DNA of 64,000 bases from Chaenocephalus aceratus (GCA_023974075.1 CM043788.1:27625980-27689979); one strand, 5' to 3'; positions 48,359 to 59,830 are shown, counted from the stretch's first letter. The notes: generated from the letters alone by a model not told the origin. Numbers and translations are program-made.

Positions 48359-49031
48359 CCTAGAGCTACGGGCGGTAGTGTTAGTCCTCCAGCATTTCAT
48401 GCCCCTAATTCAAGGGAGACATGTATTGGTCAGGAGCGACAACAGCACCACAGTGGCTTATATCAACAGGCAGGGCGGAGTCCGCCGCCTTGTTGGCCAC
48501 AGCGGAGAGGCTGTGGTTATGGGCATCAGAGGTGGTGTTATCTCTGAAAGCCCTCCATATCCCGGGACTGGAGAACAGGGGAGCCGACCTCATGTCGAGG
48601 GGGTGCTTCACCCAGAGGTGGTGAAGCAGATCTGGGCCCAGTTCGGGAGAGCGGAAGTGGATCTGTTCGCCAGCCGGCGTAACAGCCACTGTGCCCTGTG
48701 GTTTTCCATGGCCCTGAGCGACGACCCGCCTTCGGGGGTGGACGCGTTTGCACACGAGCCATGGCCAAGGAAGCTGCTCTACGCCTTTCCACCGTTGCGT
48801 CTCATTCTCTCTCTCCTGGGGAGAGTGAGGCGAGAATGTTTGGCAATCATCCTGGTAGCACCGGATCGCGTCGGGGCGCCGTGGTACTCAGAGATGACAC
48901 AGATGAAGGTGGGCCAGCCCTGGGCGATTCCCCAGTTCTGGGGGGCGATGTCTCAAGAGGCAGGTGCAATAGGGGCGTTACCCACTCTGGGCCGTCCTCT
49001 CCAGGCTTGGCTCCTGAGAGGGACAGGCTGA
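48359..49031 (+). pseudogene. DIRS-2 RNase H C-part
   Basis: RNase H resumes with LELRAVVLVLQHFMPLIQGR and HVLVRSDNSTTVAYINRQGG. It shifts frame (ATAERLWLWASEVVLSLKAL in the second frame, 48480-48620) and returns to the first frame for VDLFASRRNSHCALWFSM and the rest, to a stop at 49029. Two frameshifts therefore cancel. A short piece joining it to the N-part at 39452 is lost. Confidence 0.75.
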
Positions 49032-49034
49032 GAC

Positions 49035-51246
49035 AGGGTGGATTGTCTGATAGTGTTATTCAGTCTATCCAGGTAGCTAGAGCGGGATCCACCACAGCCT
49101 GTTACAGGCCAAAGTGGTTGGGATTCCAGCGATGGTGTGAGGAGCGGAAAATAGAGCCCCTATTTTGTGAGTTAGGCTCTATTTTGTCCTTCTTACAGTT
49201 ATTGGTGGACAGAGGACTTGTTCATTCTACTATAAAAGTGTATGCAGCAGCCAGTGTTGTAGTCAAGTCACCAATTCACGAGTCCAAGTCACCCTCGAGT
49301 CACCACTCTTCGAGTCTGAGTCCAAGTCCGAGTCACCAAGGGAGAGTCGTAGTCGAGTCCGAGTCCAAGTCCGAGTCACCCAAGGAGTGTCCAAGTCGAG
49401 TCCGAGTCCGAGTCATCATTACCTGTGTTCGAGTCCGAGTCCAATTCCGAGTCACTTAAGAAGAGTCCAAGTCAAGTCTGAGTCACAAGTCTTCATGTAT
49501 TAATCTTCGTGGATATATGTTTTGAAATGTAGCTGCTCCTCTACATTGCTGTTATCCTGTCTATTGAACTGCTGTGAAGCGCGTTTGGCTACAATTCTTG
49601 TAATAGGTGCTATACAAATATAAAGCTTATTTCTAATATTAATATTGTTATTATATATAAATAAACTATGTTTAAAATGAGTTACCTTTTAGAGAAGTGA
49701 TTATATTTGTATGCCAATATTTTCCTATGGTAAAGTTTTCGTTTTGCACTTTTATTTTGATAGTAATAAGATTGGGACTCTTATTTTGAAGGAACTTTTA
49801 CGGGTTAAATCAGTTTACAGATAAAGATGTAGCCCCAGAAAGCACATGGCTACTTAGCATGCAAAATGATGTCATTATGCATGTTAAGTAGCCATGTGCT
49901 TTCGTGTTATCGGCTGAATCTTTATTTATTGATTAGATCACGTTACTCTGATGATAGTGTTCAAGACAGCCGATATGTCTGAACTCGATCCTTAGAGTAA
50001 TGTGTTACGGAGCCTTCTCTTCTATATTGTTTCCACATAACGAGCATTTTGCGCTGCTCTTTTCCAATGTGGAAGCAGAATGTGTGAAAGCATACAGCAC
50101 GATGCGGGGTGTGTCTGTAGACATCTCTAGACTGGAACAGCGGGGCCCAGTACGTGAACTCGCCATACAGGATAGAGGACATCAGACTCCAGAGAAAATG
50201 TGCTCGAGTCCGAGTCCAAGTCGGAGCATCAATGTACCGAGTCGAGTCCGAGTCATCGTGGGGGGGGGAATTCACGAGTCCGAGTCCGAGTCCAAGTCAT
50301 CCTGTGCGAGAATTCACGAGTCCAAGTCCGAGTCGCGTCAATCAGTGCGCAAGTCCGAGTCAAGTCACGAGTCCCGAAAATCGGCACTCAAGTCCGACTC
50401 GAGTCCGAGTCCAGGACTCGAGTACTCCATCTCTGGCAGCAGCCATCTCGTCCTGTCATGAGGGATTCAACGGCAGGTCCGCCTTTTCTCATCCACTGAT
50501 GTTGCGGTTTTTACAGGGGGTCAGGAGGCTGCGCCCAGTAGTGCGCGCCTCCACCCCACAGTGGGACCTGCCGCTGGTGCTCGAGGCTTTGGTCACAGAA
50601 CCATTTGAGCCTCTGGAGCTCTCCTCCCTGAAAGCACTGTCGTGGAAGACAGCATTGTTGCTACTTGCCTTAACGTCAGCCAAAAGAGTGTCCGAGTTAA
50701 TCGCTCTGTCGGTGCACCCGAGCTGTTTACTGATTCGGGGTGACCGGAGCAGCGCGACAATCAGACCGAACCCCTCCTTTGTGCCCAAGAACCTAAGGAG
50801 TGTGTTCAGGTCGAGGGTTATTCAGTTGGGGGGATTTAGTCTTCCACCCCATGGTGGGGCCAGGGAAGCTAAATTACACCTCCTCTGCCCGGTGCGTGCG
50901 TTAGCATGTTATGTAGAGCGCACAGCTACCCTGAGACGCACTGAACAGCTGTTTGTGTGCTTCGGGGGCGGGGTAACTGGAAAAGCTCTGTCCAAGAAAC
51001 ACCTGGCAGGCTGGCTTTGCGAAGGCATTGCACACGCCTACGAGCAGGCAGGGAGAGCCTGTCCCACGGGGGTCCGTGCGCACTCCACACGAGCTGTGGC
51101 TGCATCAACAGCCTTATTCAACGGGAGTGTGGAGGATATATGCACGGCGGCGTCTTGGTCAACGCCCCTTCATAAAGTGTTATCTCTTGGATATGTCCGG
51201 CTCTTTCTCAACGTCTGTGCTTGCTGGGGCTACACAGGACTGGTGA
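49035..51246 (+). pseudogene. DIRS-2 tyrosine recombinase, split by a hAT
   Basis: The N-part (49035-49251) holds the core-binding domain (RAGSTTACYRPKWLGFQRWC). The C-part (50436-51246) holds the catalytic domain with Arg in SAKRVSELIA and the His-x-x-Arg of VRAHSTRAV. After WSTP the frame shifts, and the expected Tyr segment (CYLLDMSGSFS) is in another frame. Both the hAT and the frameshift inactivate it. Confidence 0.8.
49252..50435. mobile_element. hAT with GAGTCC subterminal repeats
   Basis: The perfect 8-bp duplication GCAGCAGC (49244-49251 and 50436-50443) flanks ends CAGTGTTGTAGTC and (inverted) CAGAGATGGAGTAC. Both flanks carry long runs of GAGTCC/GAGTCCAA hexamers over about 200 bp. 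The centre is AT-rich with no recognisable transposase. Confidence 0.85.
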
Positions 51247-51750
51247 GGAGGGGGGGGGCTGTTGGTCAGTGGGCATCTGACCCTCTCCCCTGGCGTAAAA
51301 TGCCCTTACGTTTCTCCGGACCCTGGAGGGTCGCGGGGGACGTGGGGTGCTCTGGGCCCTTTCCAGGCAGGAGGGGGAGAGCCCTCCATACTATAGTCCC
51401 TACACACTCTGCACGGGGTCAGTGTTTGAGTGTGGGGACATAGGGGGCACTTGCATTCTCCCTGTGCTCTTTAGGGACTCAGGAGGGAGAGTGCATAGTG
51501 AACCCATACAGGGCTGTTTTTTTTCCCCCTGTCTGCCTATAGGTGGATGCAGGGGAGCCCTCAGCACTGTTTTTTTCGAGCACACATTTTTTCGCGAGGC
51601 AAGCGCGTTAGGGTGTGCTCTATCGGCCGCAGCCCATACTTCTCCACGTTTACAACCGAGGGAGAGGTGAGTGAGGCGCAGTGGCTGCTAAAGCTGGTCA
51701 GGGACAGTGAGGTGGAACGGTGTGCTGGACGACAGTGCGTGCATACATCG

Positions 51751-51846
51751 GGGCTCCGCCCACTGTACCCATAGAGTCCAGCCTGTGATAGATATAACGT
51801 TGGGTTACGTATTGTAACCCTTTGTTATATTAGCACAGGCGTAGCC
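51751..51846. other. DIRS-2 internal complementary region
   Basis: The left half is complementary to the element's left end (ctccgccc...cagcctgtga.agatataac) and the right half to its right end (gttgggttacgtattgtaaccc...tattagcacagg). They share AAC at 51796-51798. It contains the inverted site GTTAC-N5-GTAAC. Confidence 0.85.
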
Positions 51847-52202
51847 CTTTACCTTGGAGGCACTGTCTGTCCTATACCGCTCGCTGAAGAGTGGTGTAGG
51901 ATGATGGTCAGGAGGCGAGCCCTCCTTTTATACGGAAGTGAGATGCGCACGCATTCAGGTAGGCCATAGAAATCTCAGTAGGTGAATGCTTGCATGATAA
52001 GGTAGTACCCATAGAGTCCAGTAGAGGGCTCCGCCTGTGCTAATATGACAAGGGTTACAATACGTAATCCGACGTTTTGGCTGTTTAACTACTTTCTATT
52101 TTTTGAAAGTACGATTTAGTTTTTGTTATTAAAGAACATTCTATTTTTGGACAACTGTCTCCAAGTCCTGCTTTTGGGTCCTGTGTCTCGGTTCATAACA
52201 GT

Positions 52203-52212
52203 ACGAACTGAC
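52203..52212 (+). other. gypsy primer-binding site, probably self-priming
   Basis: Directly after the 5' LTR, ACGAACTGAC is perfectly complementary to GTCAGTTCGT at 57883-57892 in the 3' LTR, the predicted start of the transcript. Tf1/sushi-lineage elements are known to use the 5' end of their own RNA as primer. No tRNA match was tested. Confidence 0.6.
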
Positions 52213-52218
52213 CAAAAT

Positions 52219-54384
52219 ATGGACCCAGCGGATTCAGAGACAGTGAAGATAGCTCTGCGAGCTCAAGGAACGAGACTACACCAGCATGAGGAGCAGCTGG
52301 GCGCCATCAACCTGGGGGTGAGGGACCTGACCGGCCGTCAGGAAAATGTTCAAACCTCCGTCAATACTCAGGTGAATCACCTTGCCGAACAGCTGCACCG
52401 TGTCCTCGCTCACCTGGAAGCTGGTTCATCCCCTCAACCTCCTGCTGTTGCTCACACACGAATTGCCCTAGCTGACCATGTGCCACTCCATGCTCCACCG
52501 CCTCGTCTGGCATCTCCAGAGCGATTCTCCGGAGATTCCGGTGACTGTCGCCCTTTCATTGTTCATTGTGATCTCCATTATAAATATAACCCTGCTGCAT
52601 TCCCCACTGATCACTCTAAAGTGGCCTTCATGGTGAGCCACTTAACGGGGAGAGCAGCGGCCTGGGCTACGTCCGAATGGATGAGAGATTCACCTACCTG
52701 TAATTTTCTGGATGTATTTACAGACACTCTCACCAAGGTGTTTAATCGCACGGCTCCTGGAAGGGAGGCAGCCAGAGCACTGATGCAGATTAAGCAGAGC
52801 CAGCGCAGAGTATCGGACTATGCCATTGTGGCCCTGTGGGCCATCTAAGCTAATTTACAGATGGCCCTGAGCCCAATAGAGATTGCCCTGAAAAATGCGC
52901 AAGGACAAAATGACGCACAAAGGGATTGGGGGGCCTCCGTCCCCCTAGAACATTTAGATGTTTGCAGGTCTTAGATGCTGTCTGGTGCATTCTCTAGACT
53001 GAATTATAAGATGAACCACCACAATATTATAATGTACAATTTCAATTGTATTCTTAATTTCACTTGTTTGTTTGTTCTTGTTTGTGTTTGCTCGCTTGCA
53101 TGCCCTGCATAGCTATAAGAAATACTTAAGTTGTTGGTCAAGACACTTTCCATCTGATGAAGGCAAATGCCTTCCCAGATGTAAAAAAAGTAGAAAACAT
53201 TACATTCAGTTATAACTGCCAAAACAAACGTTATTTACACTATTATGGCCCCTGTTAAAAATGTTTGTAATGTTATCTACTGTAAGTTGGTCGAACGAAT
53301 GCCTCCTCATCCGGAAGCTGACCGAGCAGACCCGAGCAGCAGTCGAGAGGAGCCGAGCGCATCCGCGAAGCACACAACATGGCGACGTCAGAGTTCCCGT
53401 TAGCCTGCAAATCTAAATCTCTTCGGTCAAAAATAATTTCCCTTTGCGCCACTTATGTGACAGACAAGAATAGTATGTGACAGACAAGAATAGTCAATTC
53501 TAATGTCTAACACTTAATGTGGAGAAAGAGATGTCCTGGATGGGTTGATTGTGCGTTGATCTGTTGGTAATGCCTTGGGGTTCCGGTGGGCATGTAAACA
53601 AATGTATAATGCTGCGCTATACTTTGTGGCCTCACCCGGTTGCATAGCGACACTTATTGTTTAGGTGTCTTTTAATAAGCAGGTAGTCATATCATTAGCT
53701 AGAACTAGCTGGATCTGATCGATATGAACATAAACGCGAGTGAAGTCTAATCTGACGGGATTGAGAGATCAGCTGCTGCTGACGAGTCGAGACTCGACAC
53801 GCAGCTCTGCATAATCACATGGAGCCGTGAGCGGACAACACACACACTTCAGGTTAGAATATCACACGTAGCTATTTTAATTACCTCTCAAACTACCTAA
53901 ACTAGTTATAGATATGTTTAGTTTCACTGTCGGGTCACTCATTACTGATCCCCGAGCTGCATGATACTGGCATAATAGATTGCCCGATCGGGCAACCAGC
54001 AGGTGATGCTTCATTGCCCGAGCTAAATACTAGATGGCCCCGGGCCATCGGGCAGTCGTTAATGTCGAGCCCTGCAATAGACTGGCCGAAAGACAAAAAG
54101 AAAGGTTCAAGAATGTGGCACGTCTGCGTCGACACCAAGGGGACACACCAAGCCATCGTCCCGCCTGGAGACCTCCTGCCGATAATCCTCCTGAGAGAAG
54201 AGTGCTCCCTAGTGTCTCAGAGGAGCCCATGCAGTTGGGTCGGGCAAAGTTGACTCCAGAGGAACGTCTTCGGCGCATTCAGGAGGGCAGGTGTTTTTAC
54301 TGTGGGGAGCAGGGGCACCTCCTGGCTTCTTGTACAGCAAAAGATCGGGCTCATCAGGGACGAGGAGGACCCTGGTGCAGATGA
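52219..54384 (+). pseudogene. gypsy gag, central part replaced by a hAT fragment
   Basis: The N-part (52219-52827) starts MDPADSETVKIALRAQG and includes RFSGDSGDCRPFIVHCDLHY and the end of the capsid-like region (QSQRRVSDYAI). The C-part (54075-54384) resumes at [11 protein letters not shown] and has the CCHC knuckle [14 protein letters not shown]. The roughly 70-80 residues normally between them are absent and 1.25 kb of foreign DNA lies there instead, so the lesion is a deletion plus an insertion. Gag forms the particle in which reverse transcription occurs. Confidence 0.8.
52828..54074. mobile_element. hAT fragment inside gag
   Basis: The right end CGTTAATGTCGAGCCCTG is the inverse of the common fish hAT terminus CAGGGCTCGACATTAACG. 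The left end lacks it and shows only related internal motifs (gggccatcta..., gatggccc), so the element is truncated on the left. No 8-bp duplication can be identified, in agreement with a deletion. Confidence 0.65.
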
Positions 54385-54420
54385 ACGTTTAATGGATTGG
54401 GGGTTGGCCAAGTAGTGGAA
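54365..54420 (+). pseudogene. gypsy protease remnant
   Basis: A short frame reads [15 protein letters not shown] and then a TAG. In active relatives the motif is DSGA, so the catalytic-loop Ser has become Pro. No continuous protease frame exists between gag and RT. Confidence 0.6.
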
Positions 54421-54544
54421 CTGTGTGGTAATTCCTTTGAAGCAACCGTTAAAGGCCTCTGCTCTGGATGGTCGGTTATTATTTACCGTTACCCACTGAA
54501 CTATACCCATTGAAATAACCGTAAATGCAACACATACTGAACAC

Positions 54545-57423
54545 ATGACTTTCCATTTATTTGACTCTGCTCAGCATCCACTTATTCTTGGTTACCCATG
54601 GTTAGTCAAGCACAACCCACACATAGACTGGAGATCTGGGAGAGTTAAGGGATGGGGAGAGGACTGCAAGCATTTCTGTTTGAGAGACAATAAGACTGTT
54701 GACAACACTCCCCATGCTAGAAGGAATGAGACCCAAGCTGTTGTTCAGATTGCATGTACAGAAATGACTGAGGCTATCCAAGTACAGGAGCAAGATTTCC
54801 CTGACAAGTCCAAGGTGCCCAGTTGCTATTGGGACCTAAAGGAGGTTTTTAGTAAAGCCCGAGCCACTGACCTGCCACCACATAGGCCTAATGACTGTGC
54901 TATAAACTTGGTACCTGGCTCCCCCATTCCCAAGAGTCGCCTCTACTCTCTTTCCGGACCCGAAAGGAAGGCCATGAACAATTATATTGAGACCTCCTTG
55001 CAGGCCGGACTCATTCGCCCTTCCTCATCACCAGCAGGAGCGGGCTTCTTTTTCGTAGACAAAAAGGATGGATCACTCCGGCCCTGTATAGACTACAGCC
55101 CTCTGAATGCAATCACCATCAAAAACAGGTACCCTCTCCCACTCATCTCCTCCGCCTTTGAACTTTTGCAAGACGCCAACATTTTCACCAAACTGGATTT
55201 AAGGAATGCTTATCATTTGGTGAGAATCAGGGAGGGGGACGAATGGAAGACTGGATTTAACACACCTAGTGGACACTATGAGTACCTAGTGATGCCTTTT
55301 GGCTTGACAAATGCACCGGCAGTGTTTCAGGCCCTCATAAATGAGGTGTTGGGGGACTTCCTGAATAAGTTTGTGTTTGTATATCTTGATGACATTTAGA
55401 TTTTTTCTCCTGACAACATAACCCACCAGCAGCATGTCCGTCAAGTCCTCGACCGCCTGCTACAGAACCAACTTTATGTTAAAGCAGAGAAGTGCGAGTT
55501 CCATGTCCAAACCACATCGTTCCTGGGTTTCATCATTGCCCCCGGTCAAATAAAGATGGACCCTGCCAAGGTCAGTGCCGTGGCCGAGTGGCCACTTCTT
55601 GTCAACAGGAAAAACTACAGCAGTTCCTGGGGTTTGCACATTTTTATAGACGTTTCATCAGAAATGTCAGTTCTATTGCTTCCCCGCTACATGTACTTAC
55701 CTCTCCTCATGTCCCTTTTGAATGGAACTCCAAAGCTGCTAACGCTTTTCAAGCTCTAAAGGAGATGTTCACCTCTGCTCCCATCTTCACCATCCCAGAT
55801 CCACTTCGACAGTTCATGGTAGAGGTGGATGCCTCTAACCTCGGAGTGGGGGCAGTTCTCTCTCAGCGGGCTGCAAAGGATAATAAGCTCCATCCCTGCG
55901 CTTATCTCTCCCGTAAGTTGTCCCCAGCGGAAAGGAACTACGACGTGGGCAATCGTGAACTACTGGCAGTGAAACAAGCCTTGGAGGAGTGGAGACATTG
56001 GCTAGAGGGGGCCGCTCAGCCGTTCCTGGTATGGACAGACCATAAGAACCTCAAATACATAAAAAAGGCTAAGAGACTGAATTCACGCCAGGCTAGATGG
56101 ACCCTTTTTTTCAGTCGTTTTGATTTTACCTTGTCATTTAGACCTGGCTCCCAGAACACCAAGCCAGATGCCTTGTCCCGTCTGTTTGACCCTGAGCCTG
56201 CTGCCAAGGAACCAGAACCCATCCTACCACTGAACCGTGTGGTAGGAGCGGTAACTTGGCAGATAGAAAAAGAGGTGCAGCAAGCAAATGTTGAGAGCCC
56301 AGCACCTAGGGAGTGTCTGCCTAATAGGCTGTTTGTTACAGTGCCCTTACGCTCCAAGATCATTCACTGGGCTCATACGTCCTTGCTCACTTGTCGTCCT
56401 GGGGTTGGAGGAACCATGTTCGCACTTAAGCAGCGTTTCTGGTGGCCGTCCATGGCTAAAGATGTTGGTGAATATGTGAATGCCTGTCCTGTTTGTGCTC
56501 GCAGCAACACTTCTTCCAGGTCTCGGGCTGGGTTGCTGCAGCCATTGCCCATTCCTCAACAGCCCTGGTCTGACATATCCATGGACTTTGTTACTGGACT
56601 CCCGGTGTCTCAAGGTAATACCACTGTGCTAACAGTGGTAGATCCTTTTTCTAAAATGACTCATTTTATTCCATTGACCAAGCTACCCTCGGCCAAGGAA
56701 ACGGCGGAAATTATGATGGTCAATGTGTTCCGGATACATGGATTTCCCAGGGATATTGTGTCAGACCGGGGCACACAGTTTGTTTCCAAGTTCTGGAAAG
56801 AGTTCTGCAGTCTCATTGGAGCCACTGCTAGCCTCTCCTCTGGGTATCACCCCCAGTCAAACGGACAAATGGAGAGATTAAATCAAGTGTTGGAGACATG
56901 TCTGAGGTGCTTGGTGGCTCAGAATCCCTCATCGTGGAGCAAGCATCTAACCTGGGTGGAATACGCCCACAATTCTCTTCCCACAGGTCTGACTCCCTTC
57001 CAGTGCGTCTTTGGCTACCAACCACCCGTGTTTGCTGAGACTGAAAAGGAGGTCTTGGTCCCGTCTGCACATGCCCTGGTCAGACGTTGCCACCACATCT
57101 GGGCGGCTGCCCGTGGAACCCTTCTAAGGAGTTCTTCTTCAATGAAAAGGGGGGTTGACCGACACCGCCGGCCAGCTCCAGTGTACCAGCCTGGGCAGAA
57201 GGTGTGGTTGTCCACGAAAGATCTACCCCTCCATGTCGCTTCAAGAAAATTAGCCCCCAGGTTTGTTGGTCCCTTTCCAATAACCAAGATTGTGAACCCT
57301 GTGTCTGTGCGCCTGCGACTCCCCAGGTCCCTGCGGGTCCACCCTACATTCCACATTGGGAAGATCAAGCCTGTCAAGGAAAGCAGTTTGGTGCTCGCAA
57401 CTAAACCTCCGCCCCCCCCCCCC
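54545..57423 (+). pseudogene. gypsy pol: RT, RNase H and integrase
   Basis: RT (54545-55600) shows [24 protein letters not shown] (motif A), [14 protein letters not shown] (motif B) and VYLDDI, with TAG two codons after the Asp pair (55397). A frameshift near 55600 precedes [17 protein letters not shown]. RNase H follows ([27 protein letters not shown]), then integrase with CPVC of the zinc site, catalytic Asp in SMDF, Asp in VSDRGTQF and Glu in NGQMERLNQ. The zinc-site His expected in TC(H)PG is Arg. The frame runs to the poly-C tract at 57414. Confidence 0.9.
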
Positions 57424-57673
57424 CAGAATTGTTGATGGTGGCCTTGTTTATACGGTCAAGAAACTGCTGGCAGTCCGGAGAAGGGGACGTGGCAAGCAGT
57501 TCCTCGTTGACTGGAAAGGCTATGGAGCAGAGGATAGGATGTGGATCCCTTCTCGCTACGTTGTGGATCAGGAGTTGATCAGGGATTTCTACAGGCAACA
57601 TCCTAATCTGCCTGGGCCGTCAGGAGACGTCCCTAGAGGGGGGGGTAATGTTGTGACTCGACAGATACGTTAG
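57424..57673 (+). pseudogene. gypsy C-terminal chromodomain
   Basis: After a frameshift at the poly-C tract the frame reads [33 protein letters not shown] and [13 protein letters not shown], a chromodomain with its aromatic residues (Tyr, Trp, Tyr/Trp) present. It typifies chromoviruses such as sushi and normally directs integration to marked chromatin. The frame shift separates it from integrase. Confidence 0.85.
57634..57646 (+). other. gypsy polypurine tract
   Basis: The purine run agaggggggggta lies immediately before the 3' LTR start (TGTTGTGACTCG at 57649), in the position where plus-strand DNA synthesis is primed. Confidence 0.7.
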
Positions 57674-57850
57674 GTTTAGTTATGTTTTTACTCTAGTTTA
57701 GTTTTTTGATCTTGTCACTTCCTGTTTTTATTTTGAAAGTAATCTTTCCTGTCATTCCAGATCCCACATTTCCTGCCTTTGTGTGTTTCCCGCCCGTGAG
57801 ATTGCTTGGCCCTGCCCTGATTGTTTTCACCTGTGCCCATCCCCCTCACC

Positions 57851-57892
57851 TATATATAGCCCTGGTGTTTCTTTGTTCCTTTGTCAGTTCGT
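57851..57892 (+). promoter_or_regulatory. gypsy LTR TATA box and predicted transcript start
   Basis: TATATATA at 57851-57858 lies about 32 bases before GTCAGTTCGT (57883). This is the usual TATA-to-start spacing. The start is also supported by its complementarity to the primer-binding site. Confidence 0.55.
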
Positions 57893-58547
57893 TATGTTCT
57901 ATTTCGTCCCTACTGACCGCCAGAGGCGGTGCTTTAGCACTGGATATGTCCATCGCGCGCATGCGCAGCTCGAGTACCAATAACAACAAAGTCACCTGTG
58001 ACCCACGTGACACCGGCTATATCAGCCGGTATTGTCAGAGGATCTGTTCCTTTTCATCTTCTCGCTGCGCGAGGGTACCGTGGCTACGTTTTCGTAGCCT
58101 ACAGCGTTCAGGTTTGAACGTTTGATCTGAGGGATTTCTCTGCAAACAGCTGGCCGCGTGAAGCTTCGCGACTGACAGTCGGGGCTACGGGTCGTTAAAC
58201 GCGTCCTCCAGGAGCTGCGCCGGCTGTGCAGAGCCTCGACAGACAGGTTTGTGTCAGCTTGTTGCTGGTGATGGCTGTGTTTCCACACCCGCTCCCAGCC
58301 AAGTTGTCCTGATTACCGTCTTATTGTTTGTGGCTTAGACTTTCTGGTGACGACAGTGTTCCCGCTTCCTCTCCCATAAAGTTGCCCTTATGCTCTTTTG
58401 AAAGTTCTGCTTGTGGCGTTGTGCCCGAGCTATCATTAGCATTTGTGTCCCAGCTTTGGCTGCGTCCCTCATTCGATTTAGTATGGAAAGCCAAGAGTGT
58501 CATACTTTAAACCCGTTTTTCGTTTAGATGCAGAAAGTAAGGTAAGT

Positions 58548-59830
58548 ACTTTCTATTTTCTAGAAGCTATTATCTGGTCTTAACATTTGTGTTCTGACTT
58601 GGTTGCTTGATTGTTAGCAGCAGCCGCTTGGCTAACACCTTGCTGTTGAGCTTAACTATTAACTCAGGGCAGTGCTCCCGCTCCCTGTAGCATAGGGTTT
58701 GATTGCAGTAGCGCTAGATCGTTGTATTACTGCTCCTAGTACTAGACTCCTAGCACTAGGATGATATGCAGAGAATATCTTCACGGCGGGTGCTGTGTGC
58801 TCGGCATGTGCGGTTACTACTGTAACCAGACACGGTTCTATGCGGGCTGTTCTCTTTCTTAGAAGCTAATTATCTGGTCTTAACATTGTGTTCTGACTTG
58901 GTTGCTTGATTGTTAGCAGCAGCCGCTTGGCTAACACCTTGCATGTACGGTTAAGCTTCATTATTTAACTCAGCCGGTGAGGGCAGTGCTCTCGCTGCTG
59001 CTCCCGGTAAACGCATGGTATGGTTGCAGTAGCGCTATATCGTTGTATTTACTGCTCCTAGTACTAGACTCCTAGCACTAGGACGATATGCAGAGAACAA
59101 TCTTCACTGTGTGTGCCGTGTGCTCTGCATGTATGGCCATTAAGGAGGATTTCATCCTCCCAATATTATATTGTCTAGTGGGCAGCCGTTGGCTGACACT
59201 TTTAGGCACCGGCCACAGTTACTATTGTAATTAACGTTCTAAGCCGTAAGTACTGGCCATAATTACTACTGTAACTACGGTTCCAAGCTGTGTAAGTACT
59301 GGCCATAGTTAATACTGTAACTACGGGGTTAAGCCGTAAGTACTGGCCATAGTTACTACTGTAACTACGGTTCCAAGCCGTGCACGTACTGGCCATAGGC
59401 AATACCGTAACTACGGCTCTATGCCGTGTAAGTACTGGCCATAGTTACTACTGTAACTACGGTTCTGAACCATGTAAGTACTGGCCATAGTTACTACTGT
59501 AACTACGGTTCCAAGCCGTGCAAGTACTGGCCAGAGTTACTACTGTAACTACGGCTCTATGCTGTGTAAGTATCCAAGCCGTGCAAGTACTGGCCAGAGT
59601 TATGACTGTAACTACAGTTCTAAGCCGTGTAAGTACTGGCCATAGTTACTACTGTAACTACGGTTAGATGCCGTGTGAGCCCTGGCCATGGTTACTGCTG
59701 TAACTACGGCTCTGTGCTATTCTATTCTTTAGAAGCTAGTTATCTGGTCTTAAACATGTGTGTTATTTGACTTGATCTCGCTTGATCGTTAGCAGCAGCC
59801 GCTCGGCTAACGTCTTGCGTATACTGTTAG
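58548..59830. repeat. dispersed 200-bp direct repeats in the DIRS-3 leader
   Basis: The block starting ttctagaagctattatctggtcttaac and continuing gcagcagccgcttggctaac occurs at 58558, 58859 and 59727. Copies one and two also share cgttgtatt.actgctcctagtactagactcctagcactagga. Unequal exchange or strand slippage during copying would explain the series. Confidence 0.8.
59211..59712. repeat. 11-copy 46-bp tandem array carrying the DIRS end motif
   Basis: Each unit is ggccatAGTTACTACTGTAACTacggttc plus a variable gccgtgtaagtact. The palindrome GTTAC-TACT-GTAAC and the following TACGGTTC match the DIRS-3 right end and internal complementary region. Not coding. Confidence 0.85.

Larger units (their letters stand above)
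36878..52076 (+). mobile_element. DIRS-2: DIRS-like element with nested insertions
   Basis: GTT occurs at both junctions (36878-36880 and 52074-52076). The 3' LTR gives the uninterrupted site (cttagttttggctg near 63815). Inverted repeats lie at about 36890-37066 and 51885-52050, with an internal complementary region at about 51751-51846. gag-like, RT, RNase H and YR modules are all recognisable but interrupted: by a TIR element at 37960-38426, by E3 plus other elements at 39453-48358, and by a hAT at 49252-50435. Without insertions it would be about 4.7 kb. Confidence 0.88.
35423..52200 (+). repeat. gypsy 5' LTR in three pieces
   Basis: Pieces 35423-35554, 36667-36877 and 52077-52200 reassemble into an LTR of about 0.47 kb that matches the 3' LTR. 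A TIR element (35555-36666) and DIRS-2 (36878-52076) interrupt it. The TATA region is shorter here (cctatagccc) than in the 3' LTR (cctatatatagccc). Confidence 0.88.

Noticed and set aside
50154..50435. Ser/Arg/Val-rich N-terminus of the 429-codon ORF
   Set aside because: It is translated GAGTCC hexamers of the hAT. Only the part after 50436 is recombinase.
59211..59712. Regular repeat array resembling a CRISPR
   Set aside because: Units are contiguous without unique spacers, the genome is eukaryotic, and the unit matches the DIRS-3 end.
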